NCBI GenBank assembly: GCA_022701365.1
Contig: JAKUHH010000040.1
Location: 248,001-312,000 of the forward strand
Length of the DNA stretch: 64,000 nucleotides
Direction of reading: 5' to 3'
From: Mycocentrospora acerina
Lineage: Eukaryota; Ascomycota; Dothideomycetes; Pleosporales
In this document: positions 33,998 to 46,299 of the stretch, piece by piece
How the letters are laid out: every line of letters begins with the position of its first letter
Numbering within the stretch: position 1 is the stretch's first letter
The notes under the pieces: generated by a model
Told to the model about the DNA's origin: nothing
Seen by the model: only the letters and a program-made list of their open reading frames with translations
Database searches by the model: none
Made by a program: the position numbers and the translations under genes

Positions 33998-35681
33998 GAC
34001 GGGTGGAAGCTTGCCAACTTGACAAGTTTTAGAGAAGTGCGATACGAAAGCTCTTTTCTCTTCCGATGGAAACTGCACAGAAGATGCACAAGCGAGTTAT
34101 CGGCCTCGACAAGTGCGCTATGAATGAATGGTTCACAATGCTCGTGATTGTGGTGGGAACCGTGACGCGTTTGTTGATGAAAAGGCGCGCCGCTGCTTGT
34201 GCGCGGCACTTTTACGGTAGTTTGGCGTACTGCTTGGTAACTCCAATCACGTGATGTCGCGATAATTGTGTAATTTTAGGGAGCTTTATCAATTCGATGA
34301 TTTGATTTGGATAGTAGAAGGGCCGATAAGCCTTATTAGATGGTCACTAAGCGCATACTGCACAGCGCCGCGTCTCGACGACATCACCATCCAATGATTT
34401 TGTGGAGTCCTGAGCAAATCGCACCAGACCAAGCAAGTCGAGCAATTGCACCTTGAATTCGTAAGAGCCGGATGAGACGGTAGGCCGGTGTGTCATAAAA
34501 ATGCTGACGCTGCATCACAGGTACGGGGTCTGAAGACTCTAAGCCAGAAGCATGGTGCACACAAGTCGAGTTGCAAGATACAAATGCCTCATTGAGCTTT
34601 TGCGTTGTTCAATCAAGAATCAATTACTGTAAAGCGCCATTTTTGTTGTTGTGTATTTGCTTCATCTGTCTAGCCAGTTGTGGCTTCCTAGGAGCCACGT
34701 TGAGACTTTGTGGTTCCTCTTGCCATTCCGGATCTACCTGTCCAAGCCATGGTTGGCGTCCATTTCCACATTCCTCCCCGTGTTGCCGTATATCGCCAAG
34801 TGGCACAGCCTCTCTGCAAGTGTCATACCGTATCATCATCACAGTCTGGAAGAGGAGTAAGCAGTGCCGAGTGACCGCCCGCCCAGGCCGGTTCCACCTA
34901 GCAGTGATGCTGGAGGCAACTGGACACGGAGAAGGATGAGTAAGCTAAGAGATCTGCCAACATTGAATTAGCTGGGACCAGTTTAGCTCCAATAAACATA
35001 GTCTGCGGTGTTTGGCAGGTGCAAACAGCTGCAGCAGCAACGCCTCTCAAATACTCTCTTGTAGTCGTCTCGCGCTCCGTGTAAAAGGTGTTGTGTTGAA
35101 ACGTCGCCACGTCTTGCATCTTGAATCCCGACCACGACTCTCGCCTCCTAAGGGCCGGCTGATGATCTCCAGGCTGGACCCTTTGCAACGCACGTCATTA
35201 TTCATTATCCCTGCGTCCAGTGCTCGTGAAAGTCCTAAGTCCTAAATCCTACCGGACTATCCGATCCGTCATCTGTAGACGTACTTACTCCCAACCACCG
35301 CGCGTTCGCTCGCTCGCGCTTGTCCTAAAATCGCCGCGCTGCAAAGTTTACGTTTAAACACACTTTACTTGCCGATCCCCAGTCGTTCGCTACCTTTTGT
35401 TGCGCGCAGACTTCTTCGAGGCCACTTCCCAACGAGCTGACTTTCTGTGGCTTGCGTGGCTGAACGCTCATCCATTGCCCGTGAGCACCTGCTCCGAGTC
35501 CCGTACAGAGGTGGAACCTGCCGCCCGACCCAAAGTCAATTGCTGTGGCTGCCGTCATGGGGCGCCCAAAGAGAGGTGAATACATGCCCGTCAATTCTGT
35601 CTTTGCAGGCTAGCTGCACTGTCTGTTCATTTGCGGGGAGGCCATTTGCTAATGCTGCGCTCCGTCACAGTCCTCTCCTTT
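33998..35681. promoter_or_regulatory. Divergent promoter region, BAH-PHD / CAF120-like gene
   Basis: About 1.7 kb between two divergent starts. ORFs here (34571-34939, 34898-35188) show no family similarity. The last 400 bp, with GCTCGCTCGCGCTTGTC and a pyrimidine-rich stretch, is the likely leader of the CAF120-like gene and could hide a 5' non-coding exon. Confidence 0.5.
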
Positions 35682-38600
35682 ATGTCGCAATGGGGTGGCA
35701 ACCCTCAGCTTCAAAAAAATCCGCCATCTGTCACAGCTTCGCCTACTCCGTCGTCTGCCCCGCCCTCGCCGTCAGTCAAGCAGCTTGCAGACTCGACCAG
35801 CTTCTCGCAGTCGGCGACCGCGCTGGACACGTACAACAACGAGCGAGCCTCTCCTACTCCCGCCCAACTCGCGCGCTCAGACTCGAGAGTGTCGCTCCGT
35901 CCCATGTCGATGATTCAGACGTACCAGCCTCCAGTCATGGAGGTTAGCCAGGACACGCTACCCGAGCTGCAGCGCATCTTCATGTTCCTAAACAGTCATT
36001 CAAACAAGCTATACCAGGAAGGCTATTTCCTCAAATTTCATGACACGGACACGCGTACGCAAAATATTGTCCCAAACGACCCATTCGCGGCACTGACAGC
36101 ATCACAGGTGGCCGCCCGGCAGCCGATCGCAAGTGGCAGGAGTACTTTGTCCAGCTCGTAGGCACCATCCTTTCGCTCTGGGACGCGAGTGCGCTTGACC
36201 GAGCAGGAGGCGATGTCGAGGTCGTGCCGACATTCATCAACCTTACAGATGCTGCAATTCACATGGTGCGTACACCGACGGTGACGTTGGGCCATACTAA
36301 CTATTATAGATACCCACCATGACACTAAAGGATGGCAAAAGACTCGACAATATTCTCAGCGTATCGACTGCTGCGAGCAACAAATTTTTGTTCCACTTCG
36401 ATTCCTACCACGCTCTGACGCAGTGGACCGCTGGTATACGCCTCGCCATATACGAGCATACGACCCTACAGGAGGCATATACTGGAGCTTTGATTGCAGG
36501 AAAGGGCAAAACTCTGAACAATATCCGCACAATCTTGGACAGACAATGTGCAAGGTACGAAGACTGGGTTCGTGTGCGCTTTGGTGCAGGCACACCATGG
36601 CGCCGTTGCTGGTGCGTCGTGACGCCACCAGATCAAAAGGAATACGTGAGGTTGCAAAAGACCCAGAAAAAAGCAAACGCCTATGACCGGTCACAAGTGA
36701 TCATGAAGGGCGATATCAAATTCTACGACACCAAGAAGATCAACAAGAAGACGAGGCCAATTGCGACAGTCACGGAGGCTTATTCATGCTACGCCATATA
36801 TCCACAATCAAAGCCTCTCATCGATCAGTCCACTCTGGTCAAAATTGAGGCGAGGATCACGATCCATTCAAAACCAGCAACTACAACAGAAGGATTCGTG
36901 TTCGTGATGCCAGAAACGCGGCCAGCTGTGTCAGGCTTCGAAATTATGCTCCAATATCTGTTCCCGGTGTTTGACACTTTCAACCTTTATGGACGCCCGA
37001 AAAAGCTCGTTGCAGATGTTTTGGACACCAGAGGACTAATGTTTGCTATGCCTTCAGATAGGCGGTATGGATACTTGGAAATGTGGGATGTAGTCAGCCT
37101 GATCAACACTGAGGGCAGCCCGAGTTGGACAGAACGCCAGTGGCGGAAACAACTCAAGGACCTAACTTCCATACGGATGACGGCAGGACCTGAGCGCGAC
37201 CCCAGCACCAGCAGAGGAACTCGGAGGAATACAGTTGGACGATCGGGCTTTACCCCTTCACGTCAAAATCTCAGGTTCGAGGATCGCGGCTCTATTCGAT
37301 CCCAGCCGTCTACACGTCAAACTTCACCCATCAGAGAGGCTGATGTCGAACCACTGCCACCTCAACGTGTGTCGACGGTACCGACAGCAGGCCCGTTCGC
37401 TTCTCCCCGTCATCAGCGATCAGTGTCTGAACACACACTTGCTTATAATACTCCCCCGCCACCGCCACCGCACGGCATCTACAACGGCGGTCCTCAAAAC
37501 TATGGCTCTCCGCATTATGCAGCATCTGACAGTGATGATGCCCCAAGTCCCGAGCCGCGAGATCTGCCTGAAATGCCCGTTGCGCCGTCTGCCCCTCCTC
37601 AGGGCCCAGTAGATTCCCCGCCGATGTTTGCACACTCGGCTTATCAGGAACCGCCTGTGAGGCCTTCTGTGCCACACATGATGAAGCCAAACCCACAGGT
37701 TGATTCTGCTACTCTCCATCAGATGGCTGATGCTACATATGCGCCTCTGCTGGCAGGAACAGCAGCAGTTGGTACAGCCGTCGCCTGGAAGAGCCAGGAA
37801 AGCCTACACAGCAGGCGGAATGGTGATACGGGCGCAGATGCACATCACATGCATCTCAACGCCAATACGAGACATATCCCTGCTGACCGTCAGTCTGCCA
37901 ATCGGCTGCCTACTATTCCTGCGTCACCTTATGTTGAGCATACGGAATTCGTTGATTCACCAATGGGGTACAGGCCCACTGCTTCGCCATTACCTGAACA
38001 TGGCGAGCAGCCAGATATACAATTCAATCAAGAATTCGCACATCGACCGCATTCTAGTAGCGGAAGCGGTCAAATTCAGCGAAAGCCACTACCAGGTCCG
38101 TTCCCCCAACTCTCGCAAGAGGATGACACTCGCTCGACATCTAGCTCAATTCACGATAGTTTACGAAATGAGGTAGTTGATCCTGAAGCTCTCGATGCTC
38201 TAAACAAAGCCAACACTTCACTTCTCCGTCAATATAGCGCATCAAGCAGTCGCTATGACGATGATGCGTTATCAACATCGACACCCGACTACGCCAGCGT
38301 AGCCAGCGAGGAACCTGCACCTTTACCACGAAAACTCCCTGAAAGACAAGTTGACCGTCCAAGAAGTGGAATCATGACTACTATCGGCGATCCCAACTTA
38401 GCACCTAAACCTGACATGATGTCCGGCGACAATCGCAACGCGTTAGGTACGGCGCAGACACAGGCTTCGTCCCAAATGCCCGATATTGACTTTGGGCCGA
38501 CCTACTTGCTAGGCTTAGATAATAGTAAACGCCCAGGAACAAGCGGAACTATGACGCAAATGATGCACGATGGCAGTTTCTCACAATCAAGAGAAAATCT

Positions 38601-39735
38601 TGCTTCAACTCCCAATGAGCAACGCCGGCTGTCACACACTGCGGGTCGGACCACTCCAAATACCGCGTTACACATGCGTAGTAATTCGGGATCCCCGCAG
38701 GTTCTTGAATCACGAAGTGTCGCTTGGCAACCCGCTATGGCAGTGCAACAACAGCCAGATAGACCCAAATTTGATGCCGAGGAATGGGTAATGCAGCGTG
38801 CTGCTCACCAGCCGCAGAATGCAATGCATGGCCATGGACGGAGTAATTCGCACACTCCTCCCCCGATGAACCGTACACGGTCTGGCGATTGGGCCCACCT
38901 GCAGCGAACTCCAGAAGGCTCGCCTTCACCTGGGCGTCCGACCAGCCGGCAGCTTATATCGGGTCGTCCACAATCTCGAGGCGCTGAGCTATTGCTCGAT
39001 TCGCGACCTACTTCGCTATCTGCTCGGGAGCAGGAGCATGTAGCGCGATTAACGAACACTCCACTTATCGACCTTACAAAGAATGCTGCCCAGAAACAAC
39101 ATCAACCTTCACAGGGTCTGACAGCGTTCATTGATTTCAGAGAGAAGGAAAAGGCAGCATTCAAGGCAAAAAATCGACAATCATCAGCGATGCAAGCTGA
39201 GATTGATCGACGTATGCTGCAAACTCAGGACCGGCAGTTCAAGGAGGCTCAACAACAGCAACGACAGTTGATGGAGGCGCAGCAAATGAATCAGCAGATG
39301 GCAATGGCGCAGAGTACCTACGCGCCAAGCATGATGGGCACTCCGAGTGTAATGGGATTTTCTGGTGCATTGACACCCAATACAATGGGGCCGTCGAGTG
39401 TCATGGGAATGTCACAAAGTTTTGGAACTCCAACAGGAGGCATCCCAGGCATGGCCTATACGACCCCAGCGTCTGTGCAACAAGTATATCCACAACAAGG
39501 TTATTTCCATCAGCAAGTGGCGTCGCCAGGAATTCAAATGCCAGGCGGGTGGATTCCAAGTCCTCAGCCAATGCCCAGCCCACAGTTCACGCAACAAATG
39601 CAACAAACTATGCCACAACAGATGAGCATGGGCCAGCAGTCACACCAATCTGCACCACAGGCCTACGGAGCAAGCTTTGATCAGGCACAGGCATCACGAC
39701 ATGGACAACAACAGGGACAGCATCGACGAATATAA
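35682..39735 (+). CDS. PH-domain protein of the CAF120 (CCR4-NOT associated) family
   Basis: Three exons (35682-36054, 36108-36265, 36310-39735) give 1318 residues. After a Ser/Pro-rich start, DTLPELQRIFMFLNSHSNKL and YQEGYFLKFHDTDTRGRP, then KWQEYFVQLVGTILSLWDAS and NKFLFHFDSYHALTQWTAGI form a PH domain interrupted by both introns. ILDRQCARYEDWVRVRFGAG, TPWRRCWCVVTPPD and KGDIKFYDTKKINKKTRPIA form a second, PH-like region. The last 900 residues are disordered, Pro/Ser/Gln-rich, ending in a Gln/Met-rich tail. Fungal CAF120-type proteins share this plan; yeast Caf120 associates with the CCR4-NOT deadenylase. The start is uncertain: an in-frame ATG at 35652 would add 10 residues. Confidence 0.82.
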
Positions 39736-40846
39736 GAGTTGACAGAATAGTGATATGAAGGATAACGAGAGCGTTTGAGAGTAAAAGGATTGATTATGAA
39801 GAAACGACAAACTTGACAGACGAGAGCGGTATGGCATGAGAGGTTTTGTTTACAAAAGGAGTTGTCTTTTTTGTTGAATGCAGTTTCTGCAGTTGTGTTG
39901 GTAGGTAAAGTACATAATACGTTCCTGTGTATACTTGAAGAGAGACGTATTGGATCGGTGCATTGCGGTGGATTTGGATTGAAACGACATGGCAATAAAA
40001 TCTTGTATCAGGTCAGCATTGGGCGATTAGCCTATATAATAATCTTTAGTATTAATCAAAATTCGGCTTGCACAAGGCTCACTCCATGACTCCGATGAAT
40101 GTTTCGGTCAATAAGCATGTGTATGCAGGATCTCTTTCTGAGGTATATATAAGCTATGCTCTACTCTTTACATATCCTATCACAATACTCATGTCTACCA
40201 GCTGGAGCACTATAGAGAGTGTATTCGATCAGACTTGTGATGAGGGAAGATATCGTTAACAGATGGGCTTTGCTTCCGACGAAAGCCAGGGGGAGTAAAC
40301 TTCAACTTGTGATATGCTGTTCTGGAGAATCTGCTGCGATAGGATTGGACCTAGGTCAGGTTATACGGCAGTCTTGGGGGAAACGGGGGTTTCCATAGGC
40401 GGTATGGTGCGATACGTTGGTCGCGCGACTTGACAGCATTGAAGGGTGACTCTGGCATACTGTGGGATTACTGTAATGGTACGAGTATATTGTGGAGAGA
40501 ATTGGTTTCGCAATACTAGAGCGGTACATGTTATTAATAATGGACAAGGTACCCGCTTGTTGTACATGGTCAATAGACACATGAGAGCTAGATGTTGTGT
40601 TTCCCGTAGCTACCCAACAAAGAAGCCAACAACCAGACAGAAGGAGTATGTAGAACTTCCTAGAAATTGGGCGCGAAAGAAACTAAGCCAAACACCGCGT
40701 TACCATCCGGTCTTTTCCGAATTCAAGGCAGAAAATCTTCATACATAACAAGGGTATATCTATCATCTCGAACTGGCTAGTAACACCGATGTTACAGCCT
40801 TATGACCAAAAGTTGAAGCACTGGCATGAAATTACTACATGGTAAT
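39736..40846. other. AT-rich convergent spacer
   Basis: This holds the 3' flanks of the CAF120-like and rhodopsin-like genes. It is AT-rich and has no recognisable gene; short ORFs near 40356-40748 show no family pattern. Confidence 0.55.
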
Positions 40847-42299
40847 TCATGCAGCCCAGGCCTTGCCTGTATGCGTCTGGCTCCGCAAACTCGTTCCAGC
40901 TGCGCCTTCATAAGTAACGTCAATTGTCCTTTCGCAGAGAATCGCCTCTTCACTATCATCATCCGCCTTCACAGTGTTGGCGGCCACAAATGCGTCCTGT
41001 TTCACAGGAACGTCTTTGTGTCTCGTGTTCAGCATGATATCGCCGTGATAATCCGGCTCATCTACGGTGTTCATAAGCGTATCGAATGGCCTTTGACGAT
41101 CACCAGTGCCTCCAAATGTACGTATTTTACTGCTTCTGGGTTTGGAAGGCTCGCTTCCCGTCTCGCCGAGGAGACGCGGAGCAAAGTGCTTGACGAAACG
41201 GCGTAGTGTGGGAAGACAACAGCACATGATCAGAAGGTTGGACTCAACGATACTGTAGTTGCTAAGGTCAGTTTGAAGTACTACAGTGGGTGGGGTTGTG
41301 GGAATACAAACATCCAAAGACAACCGTCAGCGATGATCCATGTCTGGTCTGTTGAGGTTAAGGAAGGCATCAGTACGATGAGGCGAATAATCGAAGTGAC
41401 CATAGTTCTAAAGAGAGTTAGTAAGTAAGTGTTTGTCATGTTCTGAACATCGACTTTTGACTTACATAGACCCAACTCCGAATATGCCGACAAGACCGAT
41501 CTTCTGCTTAATAGACATCTGTAGTCCGGCAACTGTTGGAATTGGGAGAGACATGAGTATGACATCCGTCACAATACCAATGACGGCGGTTGCGATGTAG
41601 ATGGCACCCCGATTCACGCACACAGCCGTGGCAAAAAAAGCAGGATCCCATGATGCCCTGATCGGCGTGCATGCAAAGAAAAGAGAGAAAAGAATGGCTG
41701 TGTATGCACCAACACTGATGAACAGGGTAGTATAGACGGCATACTGAAAAAGTGGCCTTCGATCAAGGCGACCGTAGAACAGACAGAGGGATGCTTTGGC
41801 ACAAGCCATGCAGGGGGCGTAGATGAGCGGTGCTGCAAGAATAAGCTAGATACATGATGTTAGCAAAGTCCATGAGATTGTCTTCTTTCCGATGCTAATT
41901 TTTGAATTGGATCAAGTACTTACGCGTGAATATAAGCCGTAGTCATCTAAAGAAATCTCCCATGCGTGAACTCCCATCACCCCGTATTGAAAGCCCATAA
42001 GTAGGCAAACTTGAGTGCCAATAGATAAGACCCAAGCAGCGATGACAACACCTGAACTGCGTTAGTACAAACGTCTCAATCCATCACTGATGTCAATAAT
42101 CACCATCTTCGACCATGAACTGCTTCATGAGAAAAATCTTGGTGTACAATCGCTGGGCGAGGAAAATAAACGCTAGTATGTTTTCTACAACCGCAAGTGT
42201 ATATATTTGAGCTACAAGGCGTCGTTGAGGGTTATCAAAGTCGACCACATATCCAGGAGGAGCCGGCAGCATAGTCGTGATGCCATTGACAGTCGCCAT
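40847..42299 (-). CDS. Rhodopsin-domain (PTH11-related) seven-helix membrane protein
   Basis: Five minus-strand exons (42104-42299, 41924-42051, 41466-41845, 41312-41407, 40847-41252) give 401 residues. Helices are visible in order: IYTLAVVENILAFIFLAQRL, VVIAAWVLSIGTQVCLLMGF, LILAAPLIYAPCMACAKASL, YTTLFISVGAYTAILFSLFF, IYIATAVIGIVTDVILMSLP, GLVGIFGVGSITMVTSIIRL and a last one around ESNLLIMCCCLPTLRRF. ACTPIRASWDP and LPIPTV are the conserved loops of the fungal rhodopsin-domain family related to PTH11. The C-terminal tail is charged and cytosolic. The ligand and signalling partner are unknown. Exon 4 encodes only 32 residues; the exon 5 acceptor could be CTACAG (used) or TTAG nine bases earlier, both in frame. 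Confidence 0.83.
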
Positions 42300-44052
42300 G
42301 ACGTCCAGTGTAAAAAATTGAATCGAAGAGAAGGAGACTGAAATAAACTGAAGTGACTGTCACAACGACGCAGGCTATTTTCAACAAACATGATACATCC
42401 TCGAAAACAAGTCCCACGCCGTACTCGATCCCCTGTGATACGACTACATTACTCGATCAGCTTTGGATTTATTGAACCCAAGAGATCTTCACAATTTTCA
42501 CTTCGGAGGAACGGGAAAGAACCAGTAGGGGAGATAGTAGCCAAGGTACCACCGAAGACTTGGTGATTTGACCCTGCGATCGGGAAGAGTTGGAGCACTA
42601 CCCACGCGGCTTGCGAAACCCGTTCCGATGGTCCGCATGGAGATAGTCGGTGCACACACATGGCGAAACGCTCAAACTCCCGGATTCCACGCGGTTCTGG
42701 GATGTAACATCAAGCATTGTTCCTGTTTTTGGAAGGAACTGCATTTATCCAATATGACTAGCACTTGAGCCTAGCTGAAAATTCCAGGCACAGGATATCA
42801 GCATACAAGAGAAGGATTGAAGTTTGTTATGCCATCAGCGTATCACTCCAGCTCGTGGTCTGTGTAGCGAATTTGCTTTGTCCAAGGTTGCCCGAGTTGT
42901 CCGTTGTTTGTTGCCATTATCGCACTTCTTTCCAATCTTGCGTGTTGGGTGGAGTCGTTCTCTTGAATTTCCAAGAGCTTGGACTACAGTTGTTTGACCA
43001 TGTGGGGCGGTCCTATACACCTTCATATCACCCATTGCGACGTCTGGAACTCCTAGAAAGCCTTGTGAATCTGCAGATGGAGATGATTTATCCGGTTCTA
43101 GACTGTATATAGTCTGTGTAGTGAAGCTCACCTAACGTGAACTAACGAGCAAGTTCAGATTCAACAAGATTGCTTTTTCTCGTCGTCTTGTTCTTAGCAT
43201 TGCTGGTCAACTCTAAACGGGAGGCGTTCGGAGCAAGGTCATGATCTATGCCAAGATCCTGATAAGTCAAAGACAGGTAGCAGCGGTACGTTGCGCCCCG
43301 CTGCGGCATCTGGCACCGACTCGTTATTGCCGGCAACAAGTCATGGCGTTACATGTCGCTCATATAGTTTGTCATCCAAAGATCGGCATGGGCCGAAAAT
43401 ATGGAGAGTTCACCTTGAGTTCGACAGATTAATTCGCCATGATGAAGAAAAACAGAAACAATCAGATTACGGGGTTGTCTTGTCAAATTCCATCACAGGC
43501 CAGTAGGTATATGTCGGTCTCTCGTCGGTATAGCTGCTTCGCGAAGCCGCATAAGTTGCCATTTAGCGTGAAAGTCGATAGCCAAACTTGTGCTCAGTCA
43601 CAAAAGACCCCCGCTCTTTTCGGCCAAATTATGGGTAATTCTGTGAGCGGGCCACCTCTTGACGAGTCAAGCAGAACGGAGATTTTTTTCTAGATGTCGG
43701 TAGGATCGGCAAAGGAGCACGTTCAACACGTACTAGGCAATTCGCGCGCCGCGTAGGGTCGCCAGGGAGGGCCCGCGGGACCTACCAACACTCGATGCAT
43801 TAGGTTCGGGAACACACCGCTGTCACATCCTAGATAGGCAGCGAGAATTATCAATTCAAAGATCAGTTGGCGAGTCAATTGCTATCCAATCTTGCTACCG
43901 GAGACCTAGCCTCAAGTGGTATTCTCACGGGCAGATACATTTGCCTCTCGGTCCATCTGGGCGAATAAAATGATCACTCAACCCACCCTGAGAAACATTG
44001 TCGGACCCTCAGCAAGCTCCTCTGTGTATCCTATCTTCGTATCTGAAACACC
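42300..44052. promoter_or_regulatory. Divergent spacer, rhodopsin-like / FAD oxidoreductase
   Basis: About 1.75 kb between two divergent starts. A 98-codon minus-strand ORF at 42835-43131 has no family match. A GC-rich patch (43741-43790, GCGCGCCGCGTAGGGTCGCC) stands out. No gene is claimed. Confidence 0.5.
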
Positions 44053-45697
44053 ATGACCTACATTCCTACTCTACTTGCCGCTGTTGTGGGTAGCAGCACA
44101 GTGGCCCTGAACTCAAGCCAGACATGCGTGAGTAGTCCTGCAGATTCGACGATCATAATAAATTAACAGTGGCTCAGTGTCAATGCCTTGAGAATGCTGG
44201 TCTGAGCAACGTTCTGTACCCGGGAGATGGACTGTATGAGGACCGAACATCGTCGTACTGGTCTGTCAGTGCTCAGTTGACGCCTAACTGTATTGTACAG
44301 CCAGCCTCAACCGCAGAAGTCTCTACGGTCGTCCAGACTCTGGTTGAGAATGGACAATGCCAGTTTGCCATTCGAAGTGGAGGCCACACTACGTGGGCAG
44401 GGTCTAACAACATCGCGGATGGTGTGACGATTGACCTTGGACTCTTGGCCAGCACCACGTACAATGAGGAGACAAAGATTGCCTCCATTCAGCCAGGTTC
44501 CCGATGGGGTCAAGTTTACAGCGCGCTTGAGCCAAAAGGTGTCACGGTCGCTGGTGGAAGAGCAGCAAGTGTTGGCGTAGCCGGATTTGTCACTGGAGGA
44601 GGAAACTCGTTCTACACCGCTCAAAAGGGGTTCTCTTGCGACACAGTAAAGAACTTCGAGGTCGTGCTGGCCAGCGGGTAAGTCTTTTATTGCCTTTTTG
44701 GATGGAACCTCTGGCTAAATATAGTCACAGAGCAGTGATCAACGCCAATGCCACAGACAACAGCGACCTGTTTCAGGCTCTCAAGGGTGGTTCGGCAGCC
44801 AACTTTGGTATTGTTACCCGCTTTGATCTGCAGGCCTTTGAAGCCACTGATATGTGGGGTGGAACAAAGACCTACTCAAAAGACACCACATCGCAACAAA
44901 TCGAGGCGTATGTTGCGTGGACCGATAACATTGTAAACTACCGGGAAGGCTCTTCCATCATCTTCTGGAGTTATCTTCCCACTGTTGGAGACATCGTTGT
45001 TCTTGCTGCGTTTGAAGACACCGCAGGAAATGTGGCGCCTCCCGGATTCGACAAGTTCGAGGCTATCAACGCTACCGCCTCTACTATGAGGATCGCTAGC
45101 CACCTAGCCTTGACCCAGGAACTCGAGCAGGCCACCGGATACCGGTAAGTGCTGATGCTTTCATATCCTAACGCTATCGATCAGAACTGACATGTACGCA
45201 GTGATATCTGGTTCACGATGGCTTTCGCTAATGACGCTCGCATCTATGCGAAGATTGTTGAGCTCCATGAACAGTTCGTGAATGAGTGGAAGGTAGAATC
45301 GTCAGACCCTGACTTCATTACGCAATGCATGTTCCAGTCGATCCCTAAGATCTTCAGCCAGCACAGTGTGGAGAACGGAGGCAATGTCCTCGGTCTGGAT
45401 GAAGAAGAGGGTAACATTGTTATGCTTCTCTTCGATATTGCTGTCAAGGGCGCCGATGATGAGGCCTTGGGCAGGAAAAAGGTTCAGGCTTATGGAAAGG
45501 CGATGCAGGAATTTGCTGCCAGCCTCGGTGGGCTTTCCCGATGGATTTATCTCAATTACGCGGACGGCACCCAGAACCCTCTTTTGGGCTACGGTCCGGA
45601 AAACGTTGCGAAAATCCGTGCTGCTGCAACCAAGTATGACCCGCAAGGCATATTCCAGACCCGGGCACCTGGTGGCTTCAAGATCTCTCGGGTGTAG
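44053..45697 (+). CDS. Secreted FAD-linked oxidoreductase (BBE/VAO family)
   Basis: Four exons (44053-44127, 44178-44677, 44725-45144, 45202-45697) give 496 residues. A signal peptide (MTYIPTLLAAVVGSSTVA) precedes a FAD-binding type-4 domain. IRSGGHTTWAGSNNIADGVT places a histidine at about residue 95 at the usual site of covalent FAD attachment. Further marks are GSRWGQVYSALEPKGVTVAG, GVAGFVTGGG and SANFGIVTRFDLQAF (from GGSAANFGIV). The end, YLNYADGT and KYDPQGIFQTRAPGGFKI, is the family C-terminus. The GGG loop has no cysteine, so FAD would be held by the histidine alone. Such enzymes oxidise sugars or secondary metabolites outside the cell; the substrate is unknown. No biosynthetic core gene is next to it. 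Confidence 0.92.
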
Positions 45698-46299
45698 TGA
45701 GTGGTTGACGCATATGAACGGATCAGATGGAAAGTAGTTGATGGACACTCTTTCTGTGTACTACGAATAACGGCGACTGTAATGAACTTACGTTTGGAAT
45801 CAAAATCTTCAACAATGCTTGAACAGTAACTAACCCCTGTGACAACCGAGTACTTTTCCCAAATCAATGATACTTTGTGACAAGACTCAGTAGTTATTCT
45901 GCTCATCTTCAGACTTTCACTGGGAAGCCTTGTGTGCGCCCTGCTGTCGTGTTTAAACGTTTGAACCGCACATTTTGGGTGGGCCTTTGGGATGAGCGTT
46001 GGTCGTTGGTGCGATACATGCATGACGTATTCCACCATCAACGAGGTTGAGTTCGCTTTTGTAGATGTAGCCAATCCAACGAGCTGCGAAGTGTACTGTG
46101 TATATCGCTTTGCGGCTAATCGTTAGCCCATTAAGCCGCTGGTTGGCAGCTCTCTTGTCCCGAGCAAGAAGCAAAAAGCACCCGACGGTAACTTTGCAGT
46201 TGGAATTGTGACGGAACTAACACATCAACCATGCCAATCGCAAATTCCACGACACCAAAGAGCGCATAGGGTCTAAACGTGGGGGAGAAAGAATGATCG
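45698..46299. other. Spacer upstream of BUB2
   Basis: The FAD oxidoreductase 3' flank and the BUB2 promoter. No gene seen. Confidence 0.55.

Noticed and set aside
42835..43131. 98-codon minus-strand ORF between the rhodopsin-like and FAD genes
   Set aside because: Intact, but without family similarity, splice partners or a clear start context; too weak to list as a gene.
40847..45697. Secondary-metabolite gene cluster
   Set aside because: A membrane receptor-like gene and one flavoenzyme are present, but no synthase, P450, transporter or cluster regulator.
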